Below, piece by piece: positions 8,018 to 15,938 of a DNA stretch of 33,382 nucleotides. The notes under the pieces are model-generated. The model saw only the letters and a list, made by a program, of their open reading frames with translations, made no database searches and was not told the origin of the DNA. The stretch is from positions 53,168 through 86,549 of the forward strand of contig DHGW01000077.1 of assembly GCA_002402965.1 (NCBI GenBank). Direction: 5' to 3'. The stretch comes from Bacteroidales bacterium UBA4788 (GTDB lineage Bacteria > Bacteroidota > Bacteroidia > Bacteroidales > VadinHA17). Position 1 is the first letter of the stretch, and the number at the start of each line of letters is the position of its first letter. The translations under genes and the position numbers were made by a program.

Positions 8018-9226
8018 TCAGATCTTCGTTTTTGCCTCCCTGGCTGCCCGGTTCTCATCCATCTCATCCTTGTACATTTTAAAGGGCAGGGTATCGTCGA
8101 TCATGAATCTCAGGGTAAGATGGGTCTTGGCCTTTTGTGCACCCAAAGCCTCATATATTGATATCATCTTCGGGTTGAAGTCGCCCACCCATGAGAGCTC
8201 AAGCTCCTTGTAGAAGGGCTTTTTTTTGAAGACGCGGAACAGTTCGAGGAAAATAGCCGACTCTATGCCGCTGTTCTGGTATGAGGGATGTACCCCGGCC
8301 ACCAGAGCCCTGGCACGAGTCATCTCATGGGTCAATTTGTAATAGACGAATCTTATCTTGTTCCAGAGGGTTAGGCGACCGTCGAAGTGCCTGATTATCT
8401 GGTTCAGATCAGGAAAGATAATAAAGAATGCCACCGGCTTGTCATTGTGGTAGGCAAACCAGATAAGCTCCGGATCAATGAATGCCTTTGCCTGCTGCAG
8501 CGTATTTTGAATCCGTGCGGGGTCAAGGGGTGTAAAGTCTTCCTTGAACACTGCCCAGGTGGCGTTGTAGATCTCAACCATGTCAGCAGCGATTTTGTCG
8601 CGCTGTGAATAGTCGAAATGGCGGTAGGTATATCCCGGCCGCTTTGAGATCCACTCAGCTATCTTCCTGAACCGATCTGGGAAGACCTCCACGGAGGCCA
8701 CATCCTTATGGTAACTGTACTGCTCGAAATAGGTACGGAATCCGTACTCCTCGAAGTACTGCCTGTAGTACGGTTTGTTGTAGGGCATTCCGAAGCCGGG
8801 CTGCATGTATCCTTCGACGAGTAATCCCCAGTAGTTATCGTTCTCACCGAAGTTAATCGGGCCATCCATGGCCTTCATTCCTCTCTCCGTCAGCCAGAGG
8901 CGGGCGGTGTCAAAGAGCAGGAAGGCAGCCTCGCGCGACTCTATCACCTCGAAATAGCCGAGTCCCCCGGTGGGTTGTCTGTTGGCCTCTGATCTTATCT
9001 CATCAATGAATGTGGCCACTCTCCCGATGGTCTTGCCGTCCGGGGCGGAGAGGATCCAGCGGGTTGCCTCGCCATGTCTGAAGGCGGCATTGCGGGCGGG
9101 GTCAAAGACTGCATCAGTCTCGCTGTCAAGGGGACAGACCCAGTTGCGGTCTCCCTGGTAAAGCCTTTTCGGGAACTCAATGAATTCCTGCTTCCCGGCC
9201 TCTGTAGTCACTTCGGTTATTCTCAT
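8018..9226 (-). CDS. GNAT-like N-acetyltransferase family protein, function unknown
   Basis: This is a 402-aa soluble protein. The C-terminal half ends like a GNAT acetyltransferase: an acetyl-CoA-binding type motif GVHPSYQNSGIE (311-322) is followed by WVGDFNPKMISIYEALGA (346-363) and a final strand. The N-terminal half (about 60-135) also has GNAT-like order, with GRVATFIDE and then GLGYFEV and a helix, so it may be a double-GNAT protein. It starts 5 bp after the stop of the class V aminotransferase gene, so the two form an operon. The substrate is unknown and I cannot assign a pathway. Confidence 0.7.
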   Translation of the reverse strand: MRITEVTTEAGKQEFIEFPKRLYQGDRNWVCPLDSETDAVFDPARNAAFRHGEATRWILSAPDGKTIGRVATFIDEIRSEANRQPTGGLGYFEVIESREAAFLLFDTARLWLTERGMKAMDGPINFGENDNYWGLLVEGYMQPGFGMPYNKPYYRQYFEEYGFRTYFEQYSYHKDVASVEVFPDRFRKIAEWISKRPGYTYRHFDYSQRDKIAADMVEIYNATWAVFKEDFTPLDPARIQNTLQQAKAFIDPELIWFAYHNDKPVAFFIIFPDLNQIIRHFDGRLTLWNKIRFVYYKLTHEMTRARALVAGVHPSYQNSGIESAIFLELFRVFKKKPFYKELELSWVGDFNPKMISIYEALGAQKAKTHLTLRFMIDDTLPFKMYKDEMDENRAAREAKTKI

Positions 9227-9231
9227 CTCAT

Positions 9232-10731
9232 TCAGATCTGAAGGTCGAACCAGGAGCGTACTCTTTCTCTTCCGGTACCGGTCTCATCCCTGTGGGTATA
9301 CTCGTTGGTTCTCCTGTTGTAGATATAATCGTCACTCCACTCTGAGGCATGGTCTCTTATCTCCCTCAGGGCGGCAATGACAGTTTCAAGCTCATCGTCC
9401 GTCATTGTAGGGTGAATTGACAGCCTGACCCATCCGGGTTTTTCCGAAAGGTCTCCCCTGTTGATCATCTCGGTGATACGGTGACTGTGGTCATATGTCA
9501 CGTCAAGCAGGTAGTGCCCGTATGTACCGGCACATGCGCATCCTCCCCTGACCTGTATCCCGTACCTGTCACTCAGCAGTTTGACCACCAGGTTGTAGTG
9601 CAGTCCGTCAATGTAAAATGATACGGCGCCAAGCCTGTCTCTTGCGTTCGATGCCAGGATATGCAGGCCGGGGATGGAGGTCAGTCCGCTGAAGGTCTGT
9701 TCGAGCAATTCCTCCTCGCGGGCTCTTATCCTGTCTGTTCCCATCATCTCCTTCAGCCTGATGGCCAGTGCGGCCCTGATCATCTGCAGGAATCCCGGGG
9801 TGCCCCCGTCCTCCCGCGATTCAATGCTGTCTACATATTTATACTCACCCCACGGGTTGGTCCAGTCAACCGTCCCTCCTCCAGGCTGGTCAGGGGCGGA
9901 TGACTTGTAGAGCGACTTATCAAAGAGCATTATTCCCGACGACCCGGGGCCTCCAAGGAATTTATGAGGTGAGAAGAAGATGGCGTCAAGTTTCTCCAGG
10001 CTGTCTTCGGGATGCATATTAATGTCAACATAAGGCGCTGAGGCTGCGAAGTCAACGAAGCATAGCCCGCCGTGCTCATGCATTATGCGTGCCATAGTGT
10101 GATATGGAGTGAAGACTCCCGTGACGTTCGAGCAGGCCGAGAAAGATCCTATCTTGAACTTTCTGTCCCTGTATTTTTCCAGCGCCTTTTTGAGGTTTTC
10201 CGGGTCTACCATGAGGTTAGCACCGGGCTCAATAATAACCACATCCGCCATTGTCTCGTACCACGAGGTCTGGTTAGAGTGGTGTTCTATATGTGTGATG
10301 AAGACCACCGGACGTTCCGTATCACTGAGGCAACGGGCCGTTTTGGGGTAGTTGCATCCCTTGAGGCCCAGTATCCTCTGGAACTTGTTTATGACTGCCG
10401 TCATGCCGGCACCGGCGCCTATGAGTACATCTTCAGGACCGGCGTTGACGTGCTTTTTGATGATCTCCTGCGCATGGTGATAAGCCCAGGTCGTCATCGA
10501 GCCCGTCTCGGATGTCTCGGTGTGGGTGTTGCCCACAAAAGGTCCGAATGACCCTGCCATCCTCTCCTCTATGGGGCCGTAGAGTCTGCCACTTGCTATC
10601 CAGTCACAATAAATGATCTTTTTACGGCCATATGGGGTGGTATATTCCTGGTCAATCCCCACGATATTGCTCCTGAACTTGCTGAAATAATCCTCCATAT
10701 GGCGGGTACTATAAGGTATCCTTACCGTCAT
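9232..10731 (-). CDS. Class V aminotransferase-fold PLP enzyme (cysteine desulfurase-like)
   Basis: This is a 499-aa fold-type I PLP enzyme. Visible features are the THIEHHSNQ PLP-stacking region (His150/His151), VDFAASAPYVDI with the pyridine-N-binding Asp227, the Schiff-base Lys257 in SPHKFLGGPG, and near the C-terminus RGGCACAG, where desulfurases hold their active cysteine loop. It is longer than SufS or IscS (about 400 aa), and the Cys loop differs from the SufS type, so desulfurase activity is uncertain. No iron-sulfur scaffold gene is nearby; the only operon partner is the GNAT-like gene. A TATATTTG motif ends only 12 bp before the ATG at 10731, so the ATG at 10698 (MEDYF) is a reasonable alternative start. 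Confidence 0.82.
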   Translation of the reverse strand: MTVRIPYSTRHMEDYFSKFRSNIVGIDQEYTTPYGRKKIIYCDWIASGRLYGPIEERMAGSFGPFVGNTHTETSETGSMTTWAYHHAQEIIKKHVNAGPEDVLIGAGAGMTAVINKFQRILGLKGCNYPKTARCLSDTERPVVFITHIEHHSNQTSWYETMADVVIIEPGANLMVDPENLKKALEKYRDRKFKIGSFSACSNVTGVFTPYHTMARIMHEHGGLCFVDFAASAPYVDINMHPEDSLEKLDAIFFSPHKFLGGPGSSGIMLFDKSLYKSSAPDQPGGGTVDWTNPWGEYKYVDSIESREDGGTPGFLQMIRAALAIRLKEMMGTDRIRAREEELLEQTFSGLTSIPGLHILASNARDRLGAVSFYIDGLHYNLVVKLLSDRYGIQVRGGCACAGTYGHYLLDVTYDHSHRITEMINRGDLSEKPGWVRLSIHPTMTDDELETVIAALREIRDHASEWSDDYIYNRRTNEYTHRDETGTGRERVRSWFDLQI

Positions 10732-10743
10732 TTATTAACTTGC

Positions 10744-10751
10744 CAAATATA
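10744..10751 (-). promoter_or_regulatory. Bacteroidota -7 promoter motif for the aminotransferase-GNAT pair
   Basis: TATATTTG on the minus strand, in the 75-bp gap after the flippase gene, matches TAnnTTTG exactly. It lies so close to the first ATG that either the transcript is almost leaderless or translation starts 11 codons later. No -33 TTG is evident. Confidence 0.5.
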
Positions 10752-10806
10752 ACGTTTTTTAATATCAGAGAAGGGCGGGTCTTACCGGCTTTAACCTGCA
10801 GGTACG

Positions 10807-12153
10807 TCAGTGGATATCGATTATGCGGTGATCGATAAGCACGAACAGCACCATCAGAAGAGCTGAAAATATTAACCAGCTGGTAATCGGGATATACTCC
10901 TGCGGCCTTATCTTCATTTTTTTCCAGACATACCAGATAAGGAAAAGCTTTTCCAGGAAATATACAATGAAGGTTGCCAGCGCCACGCCGACGACGCCGT
11001 ATGGTTTTATCAGAAAGAGGCTCAGCGGTATGTTCACCGCAATCTCTACTGCAGCAGCATAGAGGGTCACTTTCGTTTTTCTTCTGCCGATAACTATTGT
11101 CTGCGGGAAGACAAGCCTTGGTATGGTCAGCAGCAGGTATATCATGAACACGTCTGCGCTGCGTTGGAATTCCGGTGTGAAGAGGCGGGGGTATACCCAG
11201 CGGGCTACGAACATGGTAACTATCGCTATCGGGAAAAGGTATTTTATCAGTTTGTCTGACCGCTGGCGCAATGTCACCAGAGCCTCGCGCATACCTTCTC
11301 TGGTGCTGAAACGAGGGAGGAGGGCATTGCTCAGGCCATTGGCCAGGAGGAGCACCAGAGGAAACTCCTTGGCACCGTAGCGGTACATGGCAAAGACACC
11401 CGGGTCAGCATACCGTGCTGAGATGATAATACCGTCAATATACTGCGCCGAACCGCTTATCAGGAAAGTGAGGATCAGAGGCAAGCCTACCCGCAGATGT
11501 TCCCGGATGAAGTCATAAGATACCTTTAAGAGGGCGTACCGGCGGAGAAGTATTATGAGCCATATCCATCTCACACCGGTTATGGCGAACAGTCCCCAGA
11601 TGGCACTCTTCTCATCAAACCCGGCAAGCACCGGTGCCAGGACCAGGATCAGCTGGGCCGAATAGGTGTAGATGCCATACTGCAGTATCCTGTGTGGCCT
11701 CTTGTTGAGGAGGTAAATATATTCCACTAGAGTGACCGGATTGCTGAGGAGGATATAGAGCAGCAGCAGGTTGGAGTATGGTATTTCCGGCTTGGCCTGG
11801 GATGATTCGAGCATCAGCTTTATTGGTATCCCGAGGATGAACACCAGCAGGCTGAAGACGGAGATGAGGAGGAATGCGTTGAATATCTCCGGTGATTTGC
11901 GGTCCTCCCTATCGCCCTTATCTCTGAAGGTTCGGTTGCGGTTGTAGAGTGTGAGGAGTGACTGAATTATGCCTGTTACCCAGAAAAAGCTTAGCAGACT
12001 TGAGATGAAGAGGAAGAGCTCCCAGTTGCCAATCTGAGGGCGTGTGAGGTGACTCTTGGTAAATACGATGCTGATAATGAGGAAGGTGATGAATCTGAGC
12101 AGTTGTACGGCCTGCAATCCTGAGATGTTGTCTATGAATTTCAGTCTGGTCAA
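10807..12153 (-). CDS. Polysaccharide flippase-like membrane protein (MATE/MOP superfamily)
   Basis: The 448-aa product is very hydrophobic, with about 12-14 predicted membrane helices spread over its length and short basic loops. The pattern and size resemble Wzx/MVF-type lipid-linked oligosaccharide flippases, including an N-terminal helix with LLRFITFLIISIVF, a central ISARYADPGVFAMYRYGAKEF and a C-terminal Lys-rich tail region. There are no glycosyltransferases next to it, so the substrate is unknown. The only usable start is the TTG at 12153, preceded by a purine-rich GGGGAAAG, because a TAA closes the frame six codons upstream. Family assignment is moderately confident. Confidence 0.7.
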   Translation of the reverse strand: MTRLKFIDNISGLQAVQLLRFITFLIISIVFTKSHLTRPQIGNWELFLFISSLLSFFWVTGIIQSLLTLYNRNRTFRDKGDREDRKSPEIFNAFLLISVFSLLVFILGIPIKLMLESSQAKPEIPYSNLLLLYILLSNPVTLVEYIYLLNKRPHRILQYGIYTYSAQLILVLAPVLAGFDEKSAIWGLFAITGVRWIWLIILLRRYALLKVSYDFIREHLRVGLPLILTFLISGSAQYIDGIIISARYADPGVFAMYRYGAKEFPLVLLLANGLSNALLPRFSTREGMREALVTLRQRSDKLIKYLFPIAIVTMFVARWVYPRLFTPEFQRSADVFMIYLLLTIPRLVFPQTIVIGRRKTKVTLYAAAVEIAVNIPLSLFLIKPYGVVGVALATFIVYFLEKLFLIWYVWKKMKIRPQEYIPITSWLIFSALLMVLFVLIDHRIIDIH

Positions 12154-12266
12154 ACTTTCCCCGGTATTTTATCTGAAACGCTGTGAGCCTGCAATAATTG
12201 TACCATGCCTTTCTGACCCGGCTAAGTTACGATTTGAGCGAAATGATAACAAAATAAAAATAAGTT

Positions 12267-12297
12267 TTTGAAGAATGGGAATTTTGCTGTTAATTTG
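12267..12297 (+). promoter_or_regulatory. Promoter of tRNA-His
   Basis: TTTG at 12267-12270 is followed after 19 bases by TTAATTTG (12290-12297), one mismatch from TAnnTTTG. The tRNA begins 13 bp downstream, so the layout fits a Bacteroidota housekeeping promoter. Confidence 0.65.
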
Positions 12298-12310
12298 CAC
12301 TCCGAAATAC

Positions 12311-12385
12311 GGTGGTTGTAGCTCAGTTGGTTAGAGCGCCAGATTGTGGATCTGGAGGTCGCCGGTTCGAACCCGGTCTTCCACC
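12311..12385 (+). tRNA. tRNA-His (anticodon GTG)
   Basis: The gene shows the extra G at -1 (12311) facing the discriminator C (12385) that is typical of tRNA-His. It has D-stem GCTC/GAGC, anticodon stem CCAGA/TCTGG with loop TTGTGGA giving anticodon GTG, and a T-arm GCCGG-TTCGAAC-CCGGT. CCA is not encoded. The acceptor stem as read (GTGGTTG against CTTCCAC) contains two adjacent T-T mismatches at positions 5 and 6, which is unusual. Confidence 0.95.
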
Positions 12386-12394
12386 CTGTCATTA

Positions 12395-12435
12395 AAAGCT
12401 GACCCGCGAATGCGGGTACAGCTTTATTTTTTTTT
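12395..12435 (+). terminator. Rho-independent terminator after tRNA-His
   Basis: AAAGCTG and CCCGC (with a one-base bulge) pair with GCGGG and CAGCTTT around a GAAT loop. A run of nine T follows at 12427-12435. The hairpin begins 10 bp after the tRNA. Confidence 0.9.
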
Positions 12436-12463
12436 AGGAAGGATGAAGCTTGATTCAGACTGA

Positions 12464-12502
12464 AGAAAAAAAATAAAATGGTCCCCGGGCTGTTGCCCGG
12501 GG
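12464..12502 (-). terminator. Rho-independent terminator reading leftward (ccsBA side)
   Basis: On the minus strand a perfect 8-bp G+C stem (CCCCGGGC / GCCCGGGG, 4-base loop, 12483-12502) is followed by ACC and a T-rich tract. The nearest minus-strand gene upstream is ccsBA, whose stop is about 340 bp away across the tandem repeats, so this is probably the terminator of the fnr-ccsBA unit. Confidence 0.75.
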
Positions 12503-12533
12503 TCAGCTTTTAATGACAGGGGGGTCTCTCTTC

Positions 12534-12734
12534 CGTGCTCACCGCACGAGCCCTGCGAGTGCGGTAACCCGGTAACAGCCTTTTCTGACAGATGTGCTAT
12601 TCTTGCGTGCTCACCGCACGAGCCCTGCGAGTGCGGTAACCCGGTAACAGCCTTTTCTGACAGATGTGTCCATCTTGCGTGCTCACCGCACGAGCCCTGC
12701 GAGTGCGGTAACCCGGTAACAGGCCTTTTCTGAT
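12534..12734. repeat. Three tandem copies of a 72-bp hairpin-forming unit
   Basis: Copies start at 12534, 12606 and 12678. About 63 bp of each unit is identical between copies 1 and 2, followed by roughly 9 variable bases. Copy 3 matches until a one-base insertion (extra G) near 12722 and then fades. Each unit holds an ACCGCAC / GTGCGGT stem around an 11-base loop plus a GGTAAC-CCGGTAAC direct repeat. The array fills most of the 457-bp gap between tRNA-His and ccsBA. The rest of that gap (12735-12842) shows nothing I can assign. Confidence 0.93.
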
Positions 12735-12842
12735 ATATTTATCATTCATCCGGTTCACCGTTTCAACACAGCTGGAATGACAAACCGGCAAGACATCGAA
12801 GCACTTCACCTCTCCCGCCCCGAAAGGAGGATAACAGAGCAG

Positions 12843-15800
12843 TCACTTCTGTGTTCTGCGTCTTCCGCTAAGCCTGTACCTGTACCCGGATGCAACAGAA
12901 AGCATAACCAGCAAGGCTATTGCAACATAGACAAACAGAGGCACCGGAACGGAATCACCGCCGGCATAGGAATGCAGCCCGGACAGGTAGTAGTTGACCC
13001 CGAAATAGGTCATCAGTACTGATGAGAACGCAAAGAGCGAAAGAAGATTGAAAGTATAAGTATCCTTCATCCCCGGTATCATGCGCGAATGGGTCACAAG
13101 CGTATAGACAATGATAGTAATCAGTGACCAGGTCTCCTTCGGATCCCAGCCCCAGTAGCGGCCCCACGACTCGTTGGCCCACACGGCGCCAAGGAACGTA
13201 CCAATCGTGAGGAAGTAAAGCCCCAGGGTAACTGACCTGTAATTGATGACTGTAAGCTCATCAATTACAGTGCTGATTCTCTCCCGGTTTCCTGAATTCA
13301 CAAAGAGCATCATGATCAGCACTATCAGCCCGAGTATCGCACCCAGTCCGAGGAAACCGTAACTGCCTGTTATTACCGAGACATGAAGGGTGAGCCAGTA
13401 TGACCGCAAAACAGGAACAAGGTTGGTTATCTCCGGATCCATGAAACTCAGGTGTGCCACCATCAGCGTCAGTCCGCCAAGGACAGAAGTGGCGGCAAGC
13501 GTCAAAAGCGATTTACGGCTGAAGATCAGTCCGGCAAGGAGGGTGACCCACGAGATGAAGAGCATCGACTCATAGCCGTTGCTCATTGGCGAATGGCCCG
13601 AGATGTACCACCTTATTCCGAGCCCCAGCGTGTGGAACAGGAAACCGGCGGCAATAAGCCCGCCCAGAATTTTCAGAATTATCCCTGACACCGGCCTGCC
13701 ACTGATGATCAGTGCAACGATTGCAATGATCATTACCAGGCCAACGGTAGCATACCACGGGAACAGCTTCTCGAATATCTTTGCCTTATAATAGAAGAGT
13801 TCTGCATTTACCTTACTCGCAGAAGGCAGCTCGTATCCTGCATGATGACGCTGGTACTGCTTCAGTGCAGACAGGTAGTCATCCGGACTTGCGGCCCCCC
13901 CGCCCACTGAAGTCACGGCCTGCACCCATAGCGGAATCACGCTCATCACAAAAAGGGAGTCTTCACTGCTTCCGTACCCTGCAGCCTCCTCTGCCCTGCC
14001 CCAGTGATCAGTGCCGTCCCGCAGCGGGAAAATGCGCATGAAATCACCCCTCGACATCATGTAACATATATTTACCCTTTCGTCAACCTTGATAACCTCC
14101 TTGTCGAATTTGCTGCGCTGGCTTTCAGGTTTTGCATATGTCTCGTCAACCAGCGAAGCAAGCTTATAGCCACCAGCCTCACCGAATGTCACGATCTCCG
14201 AAAACGCAGCCAGCTCACCCTTCAGGTTCAGTTTTTGTCTTAGCTCCTCGTTTGAGACCTTTATCATTGGCACATTCTGCCAGTGATAAAAGTCGAGGGA
14301 ACATCCCAGGAAGACCTGCATGGGTGATAAACCCCCCAGGCTGTTCTCCTTAGCCACCTTCCGCAGGATATCACTGCTAATCGTATAGAGCGGCTTGGTC
14401 CGGCCTTTTTGATCCTGAACAAGCACTGAGCCGAAGTCGTCGGTAGCTTGCTTATCAATAACCAGCTGCTGGCCCTGCCCCGGGGCAAGTGAGGCAAAGA
14501 TCAGAAATGCCATAACTGCTGCCGTTTTGCGGTAATTCGAGCTCCAATGCCCCTGGGCAACGGTGCGGAAGAAAGACTTCCGGTTCAGAAGAGACAATAT
14601 AATAAAAAGGAAGAGAAGACCATAACCGGCATATGTGGTGTACATGCCTGCAGGATCATGGTTGACCGACAGTACAGTGCCCAGTTCGTCGTTATCATAT
14701 GACGACTGGTAGAACCGGTATCCCTTGTACTTCAGGATATGGTTCATGTATATGTCGTAATCCAGTTCAGTACCGTTGTCCGGATCATTCAGAGTAACAC
14801 TGCTCCTGAAGCCGGCAGGACTGTTTGATCCCGGATAGCGTTCCACGATAAAATCGTTAAGTTTCAGGCTGAATGGCAGTTTCCTGCCACTTGCTCCATA
14901 GCTTACAATCGCTTTCAGCTCACCTGCTTCGCCCTGCCAGGCTGATCTCTCTTCACCGTTCCCTTCCCAGAGGTATACCTTCTTCTGATTGCCGTCTACA
15001 GAGACCGTAAGCTCAAGTGCTCCGCCTGCCCCTCCTCCTGCCCGGGCCTGAGAGGGAACCACGGTACCGCTCATGGTCATGACCTGGGGCATGATCCTGT
15101 ATTTGCCCACCGTGTAGACTGTACCGGCCACCAGGGGTACCAGGGTGTCCGCGGGGTATTCCACCGACTTCATCTCCTGCATCACAGTTGATCGTATTCC
15201 TGATACTGATTTGATGAAAAACAATGTACCATCAGTTGTGACAGTGATATCCCCTTCAGCTCCGAACCCGACAGTCATATCCCCCATCACGCCCGTTTCA
15301 CCCATTGCCAGGACAACTGTTTCGCTTCTGACCATGTCAGGAGTACATATGAATGAGACTAACGGCACACCAACAGAAGACTCTTCCACCTGTTTAACGG
15401 CTCCCTGAAGGTACCTGTCAAAAGAAAGGGTTATCTCCTCTCCTCCTGCGTCGAGCTTCTTACGGTAGCTGCCATGACGGCCTCCGGCGATACTGAGCTG
15501 AGCATTGTGACCGGCAAGAATTTTCCCATCGGCATCAGCCAGTTCGAAAGAGAGAGTGTTGCCCGATGAAAAAGTCAGGGAGGAGGAATCTCCCTCCCTG
15601 ATATGCATCATGCCGTCATAGCCGGTATACCGTGTTATGGCTGCCCCGGCCACCATCACGATGAAAGCGGTGTGAAAGAGCATCACCGTAAGCTTCTCCC
15701 TGCGCCAGAGTTTGAACATGATTATCTGGCCGGCCAGATTGATTGCAAGCAGCAGAAAGAGCAGCTCAAACCATAGAGTATTATATACGGCAGCCCTTGC

Positions 15801-15914
15801 AGCTGCCTGGCCGAAGTCGTTCTCAATGAAAGTAGCAACAGCCATTGAGACTGCAAGTACGATGAAGAGAATACCCATCATAACGGGTGTAAAAAGAAAC
15901 CTTAATGCTTTCAT
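12843..15914 (-). CDS. ccsBA: Fused ResB-CcsA cytochrome c biogenesis protein (system II)
   Basis: This membrane protein exports heme and ligates it to CxxCH motifs of c-type cytochromes outside the cytoplasmic membrane. The product is 1023 aa. It has an N-terminal ResB/CcsB part with TM helices at about 7-27, 47-68 and 75-97 and a large periplasmic region, a long middle insert (about 470-700), and a C-terminal CcsA part with many helices and the heme-handling WGRYWGWDPKE (917-927). Fused CcsBA of about 1000 aa is usual in Bacteroidota. It lies 21 bp downstream of the Fnr-type regulator and next to at least four genes with CxxCH motifs, which need it for maturation. A TAGATTTG motif just upstream suggests it also has its own promoter. 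Confidence 0.95.
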   Translation of the reverse strand: MKALRFLFTPVMMGILFIVLAVSMAVATFIENDFGQAAARAAVYNTLWFELLFLLLAINLAGQIIMFKLWRREKLTVMLFHTAFIVMVAGAAITRYTGYDGMMHIREGDSSSLTFSSGNTLSFELADADGKILAGHNAQLSIAGGRHGSYRKKLDAGGEEITLSFDRYLQGAVKQVEESSVGVPLVSFICTPDMVRSETVVLAMGETGVMGDMTVGFGAEGDITVTTDGTLFFIKSVSGIRSTVMQEMKSVEYPADTLVPLVAGTVYTVGKYRIMPQVMTMSGTVVPSQARAGGGAGGALELTVSVDGNQKKVYLWEGNGEERSAWQGEAGELKAIVSYGASGRKLPFSLKLNDFIVERYPGSNSPAGFRSSVTLNDPDNGTELDYDIYMNHILKYKGYRFYQSSYDNDELGTVLSVNHDPAGMYTTYAGYGLLFLFIILSLLNRKSFFRTVAQGHWSSNYRKTAAVMAFLIFASLAPGQGQQLVIDKQATDDFGSVLVQDQKGRTKPLYTISSDILRKVAKENSLGGLSPMQVFLGCSLDFYHWQNVPMIKVSNEELRQKLNLKGELAAFSEIVTFGEAGGYKLASLVDETYAKPESQRSKFDKEVIKVDERVNICYMMSRGDFMRIFPLRDGTDHWGRAEEAAGYGSSEDSLFVMSVIPLWVQAVTSVGGGAASPDDYLSALKQYQRHHAGYELPSASKVNAELFYYKAKIFEKLFPWYATVGLVMIIAIVALIISGRPVSGIILKILGGLIAAGFLFHTLGLGIRWYISGHSPMSNGYESMLFISWVTLLAGLIFSRKSLLTLAATSVLGGLTLMVAHLSFMDPEITNLVPVLRSYWLTLHVSVITGSYGFLGLGAILGLIVLIMMLFVNSGNRERISTVIDELTVINYRSVTLGLYFLTIGTFLGAVWANESWGRYWGWDPKETWSLITIIVYTLVTHSRMIPGMKDTYTFNLLSLFAFSSVLMTYFGVNYYLSGLHSYAGGDSVPVPLFVYVAIALLVMLSVASGYRYRLSGRRRTQK

Positions 15915-15930
15915 GAAATTAATTTAGATG

Positions 15931-15938
15931 CAAATCTA
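15931..15938 (-). promoter_or_regulatory. Bacteroidota -7 promoter motif for ccsBA
   Basis: TAGATTTG on the minus strand matches TAnnTTTG exactly. It overlaps the stop codon of the regulator gene and ends 16 bp before the ccsBA ATG. TTG triplets lie 17 and 21 bp further upstream. Confidence 0.5.

Larger units (their letters stand above)
12384..12521. repeat. 22-bp exact inverted repeat starting at the tRNA-His 3' end
   Basis: The arm at 12384-12405 is the exact reverse complement of 12500-12521, with 94 bp between them. The left arm begins within the last bases of tRNA-His and includes the first part of its terminator hairpin. The right arm flanks the opposite-strand terminator. A third partial match (CAGCTTT at 12419-12425) pairs with the left arm in the terminator itself, so alternative foldings are possible. 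Confidence 0.9.

Noticed and set aside
12534..12734. CRISPR array
   Set aside because: Repeat units are about 63 bp with only 9-bp variable stretches, just three copies, and no cas genes in the window.
12597..12809. 70-codon minus-strand frame through the 72-bp repeats encoding a repeated Arg-rich peptide (YRTRRARAVSTQ)
   Set aside because: The period is a multiple of three, so the frame stays open automatically. There is no start signal and no family resemblance, and the repeat is better explained as hairpin DNA.
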